A stretch of 64,000 nt of DNA, from assembly GCF_900240995.1 (NCBI RefSeq), contig NZ_LT965953.1, positions 1,261,303 through 1,325,302 on the forward strand, read 5' to 3'. This stretch comes from Bacillus sp. Marseille-P3661. GTDB lineage: Bacteria > Bacillota > Bacilli > Bacillales > Bacillaceae_J. A model generated the notes under the pieces. The model ran no database searches. It was not told the DNA's origin and saw nothing but the letters and a program-made list of their open reading frames with translations. Shown in pieces: positions 10,048 through 20,103 of the stretch. The position numbers and the translations under genes are program-made. Numbering within the stretch: the first letter of the stretch is position 1; each line of letters starts with the position of its first letter.

Positions 10048-10893
10048 ATGAAAATTATTAGATCCATTAAAGAGATGCAACAATTATCAAAAGAATATCG
10101 TACAAGTGGAAAAAGTATAGGCTACGTTCCAACCATGGGATACCTACATGAAGGTCATTTGAAATTAGTACGTGAGGCAAGGGCTGCAAATGATATTGTG
10201 GCTATGAGTATTTTTGTGAATCCTTTACAATTTGGACCTAATGAGGATTTTGACAGATATCCTCGTGATTTTGAGAGGGATGAACGCTTGGCAAATAATG
10301 CAGGAGTAGACGTAATATTTTATCCTGATGTAGAGGAAATGTATCCCAAAAGTATGTCTATCGGTGTTAATGTAACTGATCGTGTAGATGTTCTCTGTGG
10401 GAAGTCTAGAGAAGGACATTTTAATGGTGTAGCAACAGTTTTAATGAAATTATTTAATATTATATCTCCGGATAAGGCTTATTTTGGAATGAAAGATGCC
10501 CAACAGGTTGCTGTTGTTGATAACATAATCCAGGAATTTAATTTTCCAATTGATCTAATTCCAGTTGAAACGGTTCGTGAAGTAGATGGATTAGCGAAAA
10601 GCTCCCGAAATGTTTATTTAAGTGATCAAGAACGGCTAGAGGCATCACAGCTTTATGCAAGTTTACGAGATGCCTATCAACAAATAAAACAAGGTGAAAC
10701 TAGTTCTGAAAGAATAGTGAATAGTATAAAAGAACATATTAAGCAAACGACAAGTGGGGAAGTTGATTATGTTGAAATTTATTCATATCCAGATCTTACG
10801 CCAATGACTAAACTTAAAGGCAAAATTATCATTGCATTAGCTGTAAAGTTTACTAAAGCTCGTCTTATAGATAATTTGACGTTTACCATATAG
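10048..10893 (+). CDS. panC: pantothenate synthetase
   Basis: ATP-dependent ligase joining pantoate and beta-alanine. The nucleotidyl-transferase signatures are present: [15 protein letters not shown] (HIGH-like motif) and, near residue 187, [10 protein letters not shown] (KMSKS-like). [18 protein letters not shown] and [14 protein letters not shown] match the family core. 281 residues is typical. It sits one base after panB with a GGAGGAAAG ribosome site inside panB. Confidence 0.95.
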   Translation: MKIIRSIKEMQQLSKEYRTSGKSIGYVPTMGYLHEGHLKLVREARAANDIVAMSIFVNPLQFGPNEDFDRYPRDFERDERLANNAGVDVIFYPDVEEMYPKSMSIGVNVTDRVDVLCGKSREGHFNGVATVLMKLFNIISPDKAYFGMKDAQQVAVVDNIIQEFNFPIDLIPVETVREVDGLAKSSRNVYLSDQERLEASQLYASLRDAYQQIKQGETSSERIVNSIKEHIKQTTSGEVDYVEIYSYPDLTPMTKLKGKIIIALAVKFTKARLIDNLTFTI

Positions 10894-10905
10894 GGGGAGA
10901 AAACA

Positions 10906-11292
10906 TTGTTTAGAACGTTAATGAATGCCAAAATACATCGTGCTAGAGTAACAGAAGCGAACTTGAATTATGTGGGTAGTGTAACGATTGACGAGGATAT
11001 TTTAGATACAGTCGGTATCGTAGCAAATGAAAAGGTTGCCATAGTTAACAATAATAATGGTGCTAGGTTAGAAACGTATGTTATACCTGGTCCTCGTGGC
11101 AGTGGGGTTATCTGTTTAAATGGTGCGGCAGCACGTTTGGTTCAAAAGGATGATATCGTTATTATTATCTCTTATACGATGATTCCAGAAGATCGAATTA
11201 AAGATCATCGACCTAAAATTGCCATCATGAATGAACAAGATAATTCAATTAAACAATTAATTGCTGCTGAGCCTGCATCAACTGTTCTATAA
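10906..11292 (+). CDS. panD: aspartate 1-decarboxylase proenzyme
   Basis: Produces beta-alanine for pantothenate. The 128-residue zymogen has the self-cleavage site YVGS with Gly24-Ser25, which yields the pyruvoyl group, and the conserved [11 protein letters not shown] and [14 protein letters not shown] segments. The start codon is TTG at 10906, 7 bases after TAGGGGGAG. It closes the panBCD operon. The structured terminator region at 11310-11396 follows. Confidence 0.95.
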   Translation: MFRTLMNAKIHRARVTEANLNYVGSVTIDEDILDTVGIVANEKVAIVNNNNGARLETYVIPGPRGSGVICLNGAAARLVQKDDIVIIISYTMIPEDRIKDHRPKIAIMNEQDNSIKQLIAAEPASTVL

Positions 11293-11309
11293 CCTTAAAT
11301 GTCTTCAGC

Positions 11310-11396
11310 TGCTTCCGCTACTTTTAGGTATGAAATTAATAAATGGATGTACTGCAACGTAACCATTTACTAATTTTTGGCGGAAGCATTTTTTTT
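11310..11396 (+). terminator. extended terminator with internal hairpin after panD
   Basis: TGCTTCCGC (11310-11318) pairs with GCGGAAGCA (11380-11388), followed by eight T residues. The 61-base interior carries its own stem (AAATGG near 11341 with CCATTT near 11363). This is larger than an ordinary intrinsic terminator and may be a small structured RNA, but it is placed as the panBCD end. Confidence 0.65.
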
Positions 11397-11502
11397 GTCT
11401 TCAAATCTATAGTATACTTGAAATAATAGAATAATTAACTTTTTTATGAGGTTTTCTTAAAGTCTTATCCATATATTGTATGGTAATGCTAGAGGTGTAA
11501 GA

Positions 11503-14307
11503 ATGAATAATCGATTTATTGTAGTTGATCTTGAAACAACTGGAAATAAGGTTGGAAAGGATAAGATTATCCAGATAGGCGCTATCCTCATCGAAAACGG
11601 TGAGATTATCGAGCGTCTCTCTAGCTTTGTTAATCCTAATCAAAAGTTGTCTCCATTTATTAAACAATTAACAGGTATTAACGATCAAATTCTAGAAAAA
11701 GCACCGCCATTCTCACTTGTTGCACCATTGCTATTAGAAATGATGCAAGGCTCCTATTTTGTCGCTCATAATGTTCCGTTTGATATTACATTTTTAGAAG
11801 AAGAGTTACTGGCAAATGGATTCAAACCAAGACGATCCTTAAAGATAGATACAGTTGAGCTTTCTCGTATTCTTTTGCCAACTTCAAGTAGTTATAAATT
11901 AAATCATTTAGCTAGGGAATATAAGATTGAACATGATCAGCCTCATCGTGCGGATAGTGATGCTGAAGTAACAGCAGAGTTATTATTACTTTTATTAAAT
12001 AAACTACAAAAATTACCTGTTAGTACATTGCATAAATTAGAATCCTCGATGGGTAAGCTTCAGAGTGATTTTAAACCCTTACTAGAAGATATTCTTGAAA
12101 AGAAACTAGGAGTAATTGAAGAAGAGGAAAACTCTATTGAGGTATATCGAGATATAGCGTTGAAAAGAAATATCCCGACAACTATAAGCGGGGATTCATT
12201 TGAGTCATTCTTACATCTGCAACCTCTTGATTCTTTACAGTTTTTAAAGAATACTTTACCTCAATTTGAAAATCGCACAGGACAAATTGAAATGATAAAT
12301 TCGGTAGAAAAAGCCTTTCATAATCACTACCATGGTTTAATTGAGGCAGGTACGGGTACAGGAAAAACCTTAGGTTATTTAATACCTGCCTTGTTTTCTG
12401 CAAAAAAAACAAGGCGTCCGGTGGTTATTAGTACATATACAACGCAATTGCAGGAGCAGATACTGTCTCAGGAAGTACATTATTTGAAGAAAGCTTTACC
12501 ATTTACATTTCGAGCAACAATCATAAAAGGGCGCTATCACTATCTATGCCTAAGAAAATTTGAACAGTATTTTGGAGACGAGACATCTGATAATTATGAC
12601 ACCTCCTTGACCAAGTCACAAATTTTAGTTTGGCTAACCGAAACAACAGAGGGCGATGTAGACGAATTAAATTTATCCTCTGGTGGAAGTATATTTTGGA
12701 AAAAGGTTAGCAGTGATGCTAATACGTGTTTTAATCATAAATGTCCATGGTATACAAGATGTTTTTATCAACGAAAAAAGCAAGAAACAGAGAAGTCTGA
12801 TATTATCATTTCTAACCATGCACTCCTTTTTTCTGATATTAAGAATGATTTTTCTGTATTACCACCACACTCAGAAGTTATTATTGATGAGGCACATCAT
12901 ATCGAAGATTCAATTAGTGAACAGTTTGGAACCCAACTTGACTACTTTAATATCGTCACAATCCTAAATCGGCTGGGTGGATCGGATGGTACAGAACTAG
13001 CTAGCAAGGCTAAAACAATTATAGATCAAATTGGCCTTAACGAATATGACCACCTTAAAGAATGTGATGAATTATTTAGTGAAGTCAAAATTACAGTGGA
13101 TGATCTATTTCGCAATATTCGTGCATATCTGTTAACAAAAAACGATATTCAAAAAAATGAAATTGGCAGAATGAGTTATCGATATGACACGATGAAAGAA
13201 ACCGGAGCTTTGTGGAAGGATATTAAAAATAACGCGTTTGTGGCTATAAATAAACTTGAAGACTTGGCAAGCGCAGTAGCAGGATTAGTTGATTGTTTAG
13301 GAAAAGTTAAGGATCAGATGACATATAACGAAAAAGGGATTTTTTCGGATTTTCAATCACTCATTCTAGCACTCAACAATATCGGAGACCAATTATGTAA
13401 CTTATTGTTTGAAAGTAATACAAACAAAGTGACATGGATTGAAACTGAGCCAAAAGGTGCGTTGAATGCAACTTTTTTATATAGCCAGCCTATAGATTGC
13501 AGTAGTATTCTTGCTGATAAATTTTTTGCAAGCAAGCAAAGTGTGATTTTAACTTCTGCTACTTTGGCTATTAAAAATTCATTTGAGTACATTCAATTAA
13601 CTTTGGGCTTAGATGAATTTGAGGTTTTAACAAAGATTATACCATCACCATTTTCATATAAAGACCAAGTAAAACTTATGATTCCAAATGATATTCCACA
13701 AATAAAAGATATAAATCAAGAGGAATTTATCGAAGAAATATCTAGAAGGATAATCCAAATTGCAAAAGTTACCAAAGGAAGAATGCTGATTCTTTTTACA
13801 TCCTATGACATGTTAGAAAAAACTTATAATTATGTCAAAGCAGAAAATGATAAGGAGATGTATGCACTAATTGCTCAAGGAATTTCAAGTGGTAGCCGTG
13901 CAAAATTAACAAAAAACTTTAAGCAATATGATAATGCGATTCTCTTTGGAACAAGTAGCTTTTGGGAAGGAATTGATATTCCTGGCGAAGATTTAAGCTG
14001 TATCGTGATCGCGAGGTTACCATTCTCACCTCCAACACATCCTATAATGGCTGCAAAATCTGATTGGCTAAAACAAGAAGGTAAAAACTCATTTATGCAG
14101 TTATACCTTCCTCAAGCAATTATTAGATTTAAACAAGGCTTTGGTCGTCTTGTTCGTTCCCAAAATGACCGTGGCGTGGTGGTTGTGCTTGACCAAAGGA
14201 TACTGGCAAAAAGTTATGGGAAAAAATTTATTACAGCTTTACCGCCTGTTGAAACAATGGTCGAATCTACCGATAGTTTAATTAATGAAATATCGGATTG
14301 GTTATAA
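11503..14307 (+). CDS. dinG: DinG-family ATP-dependent helicase/exonuclease
   Basis: 934 residues. The N-terminal DEDDh 3'-5' exonuclease domain (VVDLETTGN at residues 7-15; later HNVPFDITFL and HRADSDAEV) is fused to an XPD/DinG superfamily-2 helicase with Walker A EAGTGTGKT, Walker B IIDEAHH and motif VI RFKQGFGRLVRS. Between these, a C-x4-C-x5-C cluster plus an upstream cysteine lies where XPD-type helicases hold an Fe-S cluster; whether it binds iron is not known. ATG 11503 follows GAGGTG. Role inferred: DNA repair or RNA/DNA processing. Confidence 0.92.
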   Translation: MNNRFIVVDLETTGNKVGKDKIIQIGAILIENGEIIERLSSFVNPNQKLSPFIKQLTGINDQILEKAPPFSLVAPLLLEMMQGSYFVAHNVPFDITFLEEELLANGFKPRRSLKIDTVELSRILLPTSSSYKLNHLAREYKIEHDQPHRADSDAEVTAELLLLLLNKLQKLPVSTLHKLESSMGKLQSDFKPLLEDILEKKLGVIEEEENSIEVYRDIALKRNIPTTISGDSFESFLHLQPLDSLQFLKNTLPQFENRTGQIEMINSVEKAFHNHYHGLIEAGTGTGKTLGYLIPALFSAKKTRRPVVISTYTTQLQEQILSQEVHYLKKALPFTFRATIIKGRYHYLCLRKFEQYFGDETSDNYDTSLTKSQILVWLTETTEGDVDELNLSSGGSIFWKKVSSDANTCFNHKCPWYTRCFYQRKKQETEKSDIIISNHALLFSDIKNDFSVLPPHSEVIIDEAHHIEDSISEQFGTQLDYFNIVTILNRLGGSDGTELASKAKTIIDQIGLNEYDHLKECDELFSEVKITVDDLFRNIRAYLLTKNDIQKNEIGRMSYRYDTMKETGALWKDIKNNAFVAINKLEDLASAVAGLVDCLGKVKDQMTYNEKGIFSDFQSLILALNNIGDQLCNLLFESNTNKVTWIETEPKGALNATFLYSQPIDCSSILADKFFASKQSVILTSATLAIKNSFEYIQLTLGLDEFEVLTKIIPSPFSYKDQVKLMIPNDIPQIKDINQEEFIEEISRRIIQIAKVTKGRMLILFTSYDMLEKTYNYVKAENDKEMYALIAQGISSGSRAKLTKNFKQYDNAILFGTSSFWEGIDIPGEDLSCIVIARLPFSPPTHPIMAAKSDWLKQEGKNSFMQLYLPQAIIRFKQGFGRLVRSQNDRGVVVVLDQRILAKSYGKKFITALPPVETMVESTDSLINEISDWL

Positions 14308-14318
14308 TGATGAAAAAG

Positions 14319-14346
14319 GGACCTAAATTTTATAAAATTTAGGTCC
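14319..14346. terminator. perfect inverted repeat after dinG
   Basis: GGACCTAAATTT and its exact complement form a 28-bp palindrome with a TATA-rich centre. On the minus strand it is followed by five T residues; on the plus strand there is no T run. Probably a dinG transcript end or RNA stabiliser. Confidence 0.5.
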
Positions 14347-14522
14347 AAAATAGTGTGGGATAGAGAAATTTAATTTAATCCTTGCATAAACAATTGATAT
14401 AATAAAAAGTGTAATTATACTTCCATGTGTCCGTAGTAGTACTTAATGTATTACTTATTATTATAATTAACAAATACTGAACACTATATGTGTTACAATA
14501 TTTGTGATATGGGAGGGGAATA

Positions 14523-14693
14523 ATGGAAAGTAAAATTGAAGTTCTTGCGAAGGTTCGAATAGAAAACTCACAGGAATTATATAAAATAGTTGACATATTA
14601 AATCGAACGCTAAAGGAACGAGACTTAATGTTTGGACTAGCGCTTGATGTAGAAGATCAAGAAAAAGCTGTTTTTACGATTTATCGTACGTAG
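14523..14693 (+). CDS. ypmA: YpmA, DUF4264 protein
   Basis: A 56-residue acidic/basic protein starting MESKIEVLAK and ending KAVFTIYRT, the same length and ends as B. subtilis YpmA (function unknown). A strong GGGAGGGG site lies 3-9 bases upstream of ATG 14523. The stop TAG at 14691-14693 is 9 bases before ypmB, so the two are cotranscribed, probably with aspB. Confidence 0.85.
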   Translation: MESKIEVLAKVRIENSQELYKIVDILNRTLKERDLMFGLALDVEDQEKAVFTIYRT

Positions 14694-14702
14694 GGGAGCA
14701 AT

Positions 14703-15215
14703 ATGAAAAAATGGGTATTGATTGTTTCAGTTCTTTTGATAGTGGCTATATGGCAGGCTACTACCATATATTTAAATACTACAAAATACCAAGAGAATGC
14801 TGAACAAAAAGCGATTGAATTTGCCAAAAAAAATTCAAATATTGATGTTATAACTGATGTGGAATATTATCATGGCAGCTTAGCATTTCATGTTGTGTAT
14901 GGTCAAACAGAAACAAATAAAGATATAATAATTTGGGTTCCTGAAAATAAAGATGGAAATATATTAATAAAAAATGCATCAGAGGGATGGACTAAAGAAA
15001 AAGTACGGCAGCATGTTGAAAACCAACAAACTCCAAAAAAAATCATTGATATACGTCTAGGTGCAGAAGCAATGAAAGACAATCGTACTGAAGAAATTAA
15101 GATTACTCCTATTTGGGAAGTAACATATATTGATCAACAAAATAGATATACATATTATTTTTTAAAATTTATTGACGGGAGCTTTGTTAAACGTTACAGT
15201 TTGAAACAAAAGTAA
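14703..15215 (+). CDS. ypmB: YpmB, DUF5590 exported/membrane-anchored protein
   Basis: 170 residues with one N-terminal membrane helix (residues 4-22) and an extracytoplasmic domain resembling the PepSY/DUF5590 fold ('ITPIWEVTYID', 'YYFLKFIDGSFVKRY'). The TAGGGGAG ribosome site overlaps the end of ypmA. It is located between ypmA and aspB as in B. subtilis, where its role remains unknown. Confidence 0.85.
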   Translation: MKKWVLIVSVLLIVAIWQATTIYLNTTKYQENAEQKAIEFAKKNSNIDVITDVEYYHGSLAFHVVYGQTETNKDIIIWVPENKDGNILIKNASEGWTKEKVRQHVENQQTPKKIIDIRLGAEAMKDNRTEEIKITPIWEVTYIDQQNRYTYYFLKFIDGSFVKRYSLKQK

Positions 15216-15236
15216 CTAAAAAAAGGAGAATGTAAA

Positions 15237-16421
15237 ATGAAATTAGCAAGTCGAGTTTCAGCGTTAACACCATCAACAACTTTGGAAATTACTGCAAAGG
15301 CAAAAGCATTAAAGGCTGAAGGCCATGATGTTATTGGTCTTGGAGCAGGTGAGCCAGATTTTAATACGCCACAGCATATTATCGATGCTGCAACCAAAGC
15401 CATGAACGAGGGGCATACAAAATACACGCCTGCAGGTGGTCTCGTTGAGTTAAAAGAAGCAATTATAGAAAAATTTAGTAATGATCAAGGTATTACATAT
15501 GCTCAAAATGAAATTATTGTTGGCGTTGGTGCCAAGCATGTATTGTATACGCTATTCCAAGTAATTATAGATAAAGATGATGAAGTAATAATACCTACGC
15601 CTTATTGGGTAAGTTATCCTGAGCAAGTTAAACTGGCTGAGGGTGTACCCGTTTATATTGAAGGAAAAGAAGAAAATCATTTTAAAATTACACCAGAGCA
15701 ATTAAAAAGTGCTATTACTGAGAAAACGAAGGCAGTAATACTTAATTCTCCAAGTAATCCTACTGGCATGGTTTACACAGCAGAGGAACTTAAAGCGCTA
15801 GGTGATGTATGTATCGAGAATAATATCCTAATTGTTTCAGATGAAATATATGAAAAATTAGTTTATGGCAATAATGAACATGTATCGATTGCACAATTAT
15901 CACCTGAATTAAAGGAACAAACTATTATCATTAATGGTGTATCAAAGTCACATTCAATGACAGGTTGGAGAATTGGTTATGCAGCTGGTAATAATGAAAT
16001 CATTAAGGCTATGACAAACTTAGCCAGTCACAGTACTTCTAATCCAACATCAATGGCTCAATATGGTGCAATTGCAGCCTATAAAGGAACTCAAGAGCCT
16101 GTTGAAGAAATGAGAAAAGCATTTGAAGATCGCTTAAATAAGATCTATGAACAACTTATCCAAATCCCTGGTATTTCGTGTGTAAAGCCACAAGGAGCAT
16201 TTTATTTATTCCCTAATGCTCAGCAAGCTGCTGAAATGACAGGTTACACTGATGTAGATGCATGGGTGAAGGCAATCTTAGAAGAAGAAAAGGTAGCATT
16301 AGTACCTGGTTCAGGATTTGGAGCACCTGAAAATGTGCGTCTCTCTTATGCAACCTCGTTAGAATTGCTTGAAAAAGCAGTAGATCGTATCAATCGTTTT
16401 ATGAGTAACAAAACAAAGTAA
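15237..16421 (+). CDS. aspB: pyridoxal-phosphate aspartate aminotransferase
   Basis: 394 residues, fold-type I class-I aminotransferase. LGAGEPDFNTPQHI and YTPAGGLVELKEAI are family hallmarks, NSPSNPTGMVY binds cofactor and substrate, and VSKSHSMTGWRIGY carries the PLP lysine. It interconverts aspartate and oxaloacetate; asnS downstream uses the related amino acid asparagine. The start ATG has AAAGGAG 7 bases upstream. A hairpin at 16438-16472 follows. Confidence 0.94.
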   Translation: MKLASRVSALTPSTTLEITAKAKALKAEGHDVIGLGAGEPDFNTPQHIIDAATKAMNEGHTKYTPAGGLVELKEAIIEKFSNDQGITYAQNEIIVGVGAKHVLYTLFQVIIDKDDEVIIPTPYWVSYPEQVKLAEGVPVYIEGKEENHFKITPEQLKSAITEKTKAVILNSPSNPTGMVYTAEELKALGDVCIENNILIVSDEIYEKLVYGNNEHVSIAQLSPELKEQTIIINGVSKSHSMTGWRIGYAAGNNEIIKAMTNLASHSTSNPTSMAQYGAIAAYKGTQEPVEEMRKAFEDRLNKIYEQLIQIPGISCVKPQGAFYLFPNAQQAAEMTGYTDVDAWVKAILEEEKVALVPGSGFGAPENVRLSYATSLELLEKAVDRINRFMSNKTK

Positions 16422-16437
16422 ACTAATAAAATCTAGA

Positions 16438-16472
16438 AAGTGGGACTAACGAGTTTGAAAGTAGTCCCACTT
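16438..16472. terminator. inverted repeat between aspB and asnS
   Basis: AAGTGGGACTA and TAGTCCCACTT form an 11-bp stem with a 13-base loop. No T run follows on the plus strand, so it may be a weak terminator or processing hairpin rather than a full stop. Confidence 0.5.
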
Positions 16473-16533
16473 ATTGTAAGCAAATTTTTGCAGGGATAAG
16501 TATAATTTCAATCGTAGTAGGAGGAAACAACGA

Positions 16534-17826
16534 GTGAAAACAACTATTTCTCAGGTTAGTAAGTATGTGGATCAACAAGTGACTATTGGGGCATGGCTGG
16601 CCAATAAACGATCTAGTGGCAAAATTGCATTTTTACAATTAAGAGATGGTACTGGCTTTATACAGGGTGTTGTTGTAAAAAATGAGGTGGAAGAAGATGT
16701 TTTTGCAAAAGCAAAATCAATCACACAAGAATCTTCGCTTTGGATTACTGGTGTTGTCCGTGAGGACGAACGCTCGCCCTTTGGATACGAACTAACAGTC
16801 AACAAAATAGATGTTATCCAAGAGTCGGTCGATTATCCAATTACACCTAAGGAACACGGTGTTGAATTTCTTATGGATAACCGTCATTTATGGTTACGCT
16901 CAAAACGTCAACATGCTATTATGAAAGTAAGAAATGAAATCATCCGTTCAACATATGAATTTTTTAATGATAATGGTTTTGTCAAAGTAGATCCGCCTAT
17001 TTTAACAGGTACATCTGCAGAAGGCGGTAGCGAACTGTTTCATACTAAATATTTCGACGAGGATGCCTACCTATCCCAAAGTGGTCAACTATATATGGAG
17101 GCTGCGGCTATGGCTTTAGGAAAGGTATTTTCATTTGGTCCTACCTTCCGGGCTGAAAAATCAAAGACGAAGAGACATTTGATTGAATTTTGGATGATTG
17201 AACCAGAAATGGCGTTTGTTGATCATGAACAAAGTCTGGAGATTCAAGAAAACTATGTAAGTTTTATTGTCAACTCTGTTCTTAAGAATTGTAGCTTAGA
17301 GTTAAATACATTAGGTAGAGATATTGAAAAGTTAGAAAAAATTAAAGCCCCTTTTCCTCGGATTACATATGACGATGCAATTGATTTACTAAAGAAAAAA
17401 GGCTTTACTGATATTGAATGGGGTGAAGATTTTGGAGCTCCCCACGAAACTGCTATTGCACAGGATTATGATAAACCGATATTTATTACCCATTACCCTG
17501 CAGATATTAAAGCCTTTTATATGAAACCTGATCCAAATCGACCAGAAGTCGTATTATGCGCAGATTTAATTGCTCCTGAAGGATATGGTGAAATTATTGG
17601 TGGGTCACAACGAATTGATGATCTAGAACTAATGAAACAAAGATATGAACAACATAACTTAACAGACGACTCATACGAGTGGTATCTAGATCTACGTAAA
17701 TATGGCTCTGTACCACATTCTGGCTTTGGGTTAGGATTAGAAAGAACAGTCGCCTGGATTTCAGGGGCCGAACATGTTCGAGAAACGATTCCTTTCCCAC
17801 GCTTATTAAATCGATTATATCCATAA
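16534..17826 (+). CDS. asnS: asparaginyl-tRNA synthetase
   Basis: 430 residues: an N-terminal OB-fold anticodon-binding domain ([20 protein letters not shown]) and a class-II catalytic core with [21 protein letters not shown] (motif 2) and [13 protein letters not shown] (motif 3). Charges tRNA-Asn. The start codon is GTG, preceded by TAGGAGG. The gene is free-standing between two hairpins, and I see no T-box in the 60 bases upstream. Confidence 0.95.
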   Translation: MKTTISQVSKYVDQQVTIGAWLANKRSSGKIAFLQLRDGTGFIQGVVVKNEVEEDVFAKAKSITQESSLWITGVVREDERSPFGYELTVNKIDVIQESVDYPITPKEHGVEFLMDNRHLWLRSKRQHAIMKVRNEIIRSTYEFFNDNGFVKVDPPILTGTSAEGGSELFHTKYFDEDAYLSQSGQLYMEAAAMALGKVFSFGPTFRAEKSKTKRHLIEFWMIEPEMAFVDHEQSLEIQENYVSFIVNSVLKNCSLELNTLGRDIEKLEKIKAPFPRITYDDAIDLLKKKGFTDIEWGEDFGAPHETAIAQDYDKPIFITHYPADIKAFYMKPDPNRPEVVLCADLIAPEGYGEIIGGSQRIDDLELMKQRYEQHNLTDDSYEWYLDLRKYGSVPHSGFGLGLERTVAWISGAEHVRETIPFPRLLNRLYP

Positions 17827-17857
17827 AATCTCGCAATAGCGGGATTTTATTTTTTTC
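17825..17857 (+). terminator. intrinsic terminator of asnS
   Basis: AAAATCTCGC-AATA-GCGGGATTTT (10-bp stem with one G-U pair) followed by ATTTTTTT, overlapping the stop codon of asnS. Confidence 0.85.
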
Positions 17858-17869
17858 AAAAACATTTTC

Positions 17870-17904
17870 AGCGCCTTAATAAGTCTCTCGGGGATTAAGG
17901 TGCT
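17870..17904. repeat. inverted repeat upstream of dnaD
   Basis: AGCGCCTTAAT and ATTAAGGTGCT pair over 11 positions (one G-U) with a 13-base loop. A short T run (four T) occurs six bases later. It may be a second, weaker terminator or part of the dnaD leader. Confidence 0.4.
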
Positions 17905-17997
17905 AACGCTTTTCTAATGATCAGAAATTTATATTTATTTCTTATTTCAACAATTAACAAGATGATCATGTTATAATGATCGAGAGGTGTTACATGA

Positions 17998-18696
17998 ATG
18001 AAACAAGAAAGAGTGTTAAACATTTTATCAGAAGGTAGTATTGCCATACCAAGGTTACTAATTCGACATTATAAAGACTTAGGTCTCAATGAAGAAGAAT
18101 TTATGCTTTTACTTCATATATATTCTGCGATCGACTCTGGGAATACCTTCCCGACTCCACATGAACTATCCGAGCTTATGACATGTTCTGAAATTAGATG
18201 TACAGAAATCTTACAATACTTAATACAACGTGACTTCATAATGATTGAGGAAAAAGCAGGGCTAGATTTAATTTCTGAAAGTTATTCAATCAGACCATTA
18301 TGGGAAAAACTTATACAGTTTTTAGTTAAACAAGATTCAAAAGAAACTCAACAGGTTAAGGAAAAAGAGGAATTAAATTTATATAGCCTATTTGAGCAGG
18401 AATTTGGTCGGCCATTGTCACCAATTGAGTGTGAAACTTTGACAATGTGGATTGATCAAGATAACCATGAAATTCTATTAATTAAAGCTGCATTACGAGA
18501 AGCTGTAATGAGTGGGAAATTGAATTTCCGTTATATAGATCGTATTTTGTTTGAATGGAAAAAGAAAGGGATTTTAACAATTGAACAAGCTCGGGAACAA
18601 GGTTTAAAATTCAGAAACCATCAACGATCAAAACAACAACCAATACAACAACAGTCTTCTCCCTCTGTGCCTTTTTATAATTGGTTAGAATCTTAG
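17998..18696 (+). CDS. dnaD: DNA replication initiation/remodelling protein DnaD
   Basis: 232 residues with an N-terminal winged-helix oligomerisation domain (FPTPHELSELMTCSEI, about residues 42-57) and the C-terminal DnaB_2/DnaD DNA-binding domain ('FEQEFGRPLSPIECETL', 'IDRILFEWKKKGI'). It helps load the replicative helicase with DnaB and DnaI. A TATAAT box at 17972-17977 lies just upstream, and GAGAGGTG precedes ATG 17998. nth follows in the usual dnaD-nth-ypoC order. Confidence 0.92.
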   Translation: MKQERVLNILSEGSIAIPRLLIRHYKDLGLNEEEFMLLLHIYSAIDSGNTFPTPHELSELMTCSEIRCTEILQYLIQRDFIMIEEKAGLDLISESYSIRPLWEKLIQFLVKQDSKETQQVKEKEELNLYSLFEQEFGRPLSPIECETLTMWIDQDNHEILLIKAALREAVMSGKLNFRYIDRILFEWKKKGILTIEQAREQGLKFRNHQRSKQQPIQQQSSPSVPFYNWLES

Positions 18697-18729
18697 GGGA
18701 CACTAAATTTAACGAAAGGATTTAAAACG

Positions 18730-19401
18730 ATGCTAAATAAAAAGCAAATTCGTCATGTCTTAGATACAATGGGCGAGATGTTTCCTGATGCGCATTGCGA
18801 ACTAGTCCATTCAAATCCATTTGAACTTGTAATAGCGGTAGCATTATCTGCTCAATGTACTGACGCACTTGTTAATAAAGTAACAGCCAATCTTTTTAAA
18901 AAATATAAAAAACCAGAGGATTATTTAGCTGTACCATTAGAGGAGCTTCAAAATGATATTCGTTCAATTGGATTATACCGTAATAAAGCAAAGAATATTC
19001 AAAAAACATGCCAAATTTTGTTAGAACAGTATGATGGACAAGTACCAAAGGAAAGAGATGAATTGGTAAAATTACCAGGTGTAGGTCGAAAAACTGCAAA
19101 TGTTGTTGTTTCAGTTGCTTTTGATGTACCTGCAATAGCGGTTGATACACATGTTGAACGAGTTTCAAAGCGATTAGGGATATGCAAGTGGAAAGATTCA
19201 GTTCTAGAAGTAGAAAAGACATTAATGAATAAAATTCCTAAGGAAGAGTGGGGGGTAACACACCACCGTTTAATCTTTTTTGGACGTTATCACTGTAAAG
19301 CTCAGAATCCACAATGTGGTCACTGTCCCCTTTTAGATCTTTGTCGTGAAGGACAAAAACGGACGAAGAAAAGGGAGGATGCTAATGCCACAGGAAACTG
19401 A
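18730..19401 (+). CDS. nth: endonuclease III
   Basis: Base-excision repair glycosylase/AP lyase of 223 residues. The helix-hairpin-helix LPGVGRKTANVV holds the catalytic lysine, VDTHVERVSKRLG holds the catalytic aspartate, and the C-terminal cysteine set CKAQNPQCGHCPLLDLC (C-x6-C-x2-C-x5-C) binds a 4Fe-4S cluster. It overlaps ypoC by 17 bases, so the two are cotranslated. Confidence 0.95.
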   Translation: MLNKKQIRHVLDTMGEMFPDAHCELVHSNPFELVIAVALSAQCTDALVNKVTANLFKKYKKPEDYLAVPLEELQNDIRSIGLYRNKAKNIQKTCQILLEQYDGQVPKERDELVKLPGVGRKTANVVVSVAFDVPAIAVDTHVERVSKRLGICKWKDSVLEVEKTLMNKIPKEEWGVTHHRLIFFGRYHCKAQNPQCGHCPLLDLCREGQKRTKKREDANATGN

Positions 19402-19918
19402 ACTAATTATACCTGATGCATTTCTATATAAGCCGTTTTACGAGCCAAACTGTGTAATCCAGCTTCAAAAAGGTAATTCAATTGAGGATGACATTAGTTG
19501 TTATCCATTTTTTTATGATATACTTTACAGTTTAGAAGCTACAGCTCATCAACATAACCCGTGGGGAAAGATAGATTATTATGCGCCTATCATTTTTCAA
19601 AAGTGGCTAAGTGAAAAAGACTTAATCGCTGCTTTTTTTAGGAATAGAGATAAAGCAAATGCGTCTCAACCGATGATTCAACATATCGCGAACATGATTG
19701 ACATTATATATTGGATAAATGGTAGGCCTATCACAAGTCTAGACAATATTACAGTTGAACTTCAAGAGCTTTCAATTAAACCTATCAATTGTCAAGAAAG
19801 AATAGAATTTTTACTTGACAACCCAGTTCATTATCATGCATTTATTCAGCTTTCTGAGCTGTATGTTGAAATAAGGAAACAATACGAGAAAGTGTTGTTA
19901 AAAATGCGCACAAAATAA
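19385..19918 (+). CDS. ypoC: YpoC family protein
   Basis: A 177-residue soluble protein of unknown function found after nth in Bacillus. I use ATG 19385 because GGGAGG lies 7 bases upstream; ATG 19379 is too close to that site and the longer 19346 start lies deep in nth. A 'HHPWG'-like segment is seen as HQHNPWGKIDYY near residue 60. A terminator follows immediately. Confidence 0.75.
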   Translation: MPQETELIIPDAFLYKPFYEPNCVIQLQKGNSIEDDISCYPFFYDILYSLEATAHQHNPWGKIDYYAPIIFQKWLSEKDLIAAFFRNRDKANASQPMIQHIANMIDIIYWINGRPITSLDNITVELQELSIKPINCQERIEFLLDNPVHYHAFIQLSELYVEIRKQYEKVLLKMRTK

Positions 19919-19962
19919 AACACCTGCAACGTTATTAGAATTGTTGCAGGTGTTTTATTTCT
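19917..19962. terminator. intrinsic terminator after ypoC
   Basis: AAAACACCTGCAAC pairs with GTTGCAGGTGTTTT (14 bp, 12-base loop), followed by ATTTC. It overlaps the ypoC stop codon and closes the dnaD-nth-ypoC run. Confidence 0.85.
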
Positions 19963-19983
19963 TTAGAAAACTTATGATTTTGT

Positions 19984-20090
19984 ACTTGTCCAGCTCCAGC
20001 CCTATTCCCCACGGGTCAAAGACTCGCAGTCGTGCTAGCATCGGCGTTGCACAGACTGTTGCAACGCCGATGTTTAGTTCAAGTTTTTAC
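19984..20090. repeat. Bacillus-type intergenic repeat with GC-rich hairpin
   Basis: The stretch beginning ACTTGTCCAGCTCCAGC resembles a dispersed intergenic repeat common in Bacillus genomes (recalled, not searched). It contains a strong hairpin at 20039-20072: CATCGGCGTTGCA paired with TGCAACGCCGATG. It lies between convergent ypoC and ponA and probably also ends the ponA transcript. Confidence 0.5.
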
Positions 20091-20103
20091 ACTTTCTAAG
20101 TTT

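Noticed and set aside
14319-14346. Possible operator in the perfect palindrome after dinG
   Set aside because: Better explained as a transcript-end hairpin; no promoter lies around it.
14375-14596. Minus-strand open frame of 73 codons upstream of ypmA
   Set aside because: It overlaps the ypmA start and promoter region and encodes an implausible cysteine/tyrosine-rich peptide.
16473-16533. Possible T-box leader of asnS
   Set aside because: The gap is only about 60 bases and lacks a T-box sequence; the hairpin before it lacks specifier-loop features.
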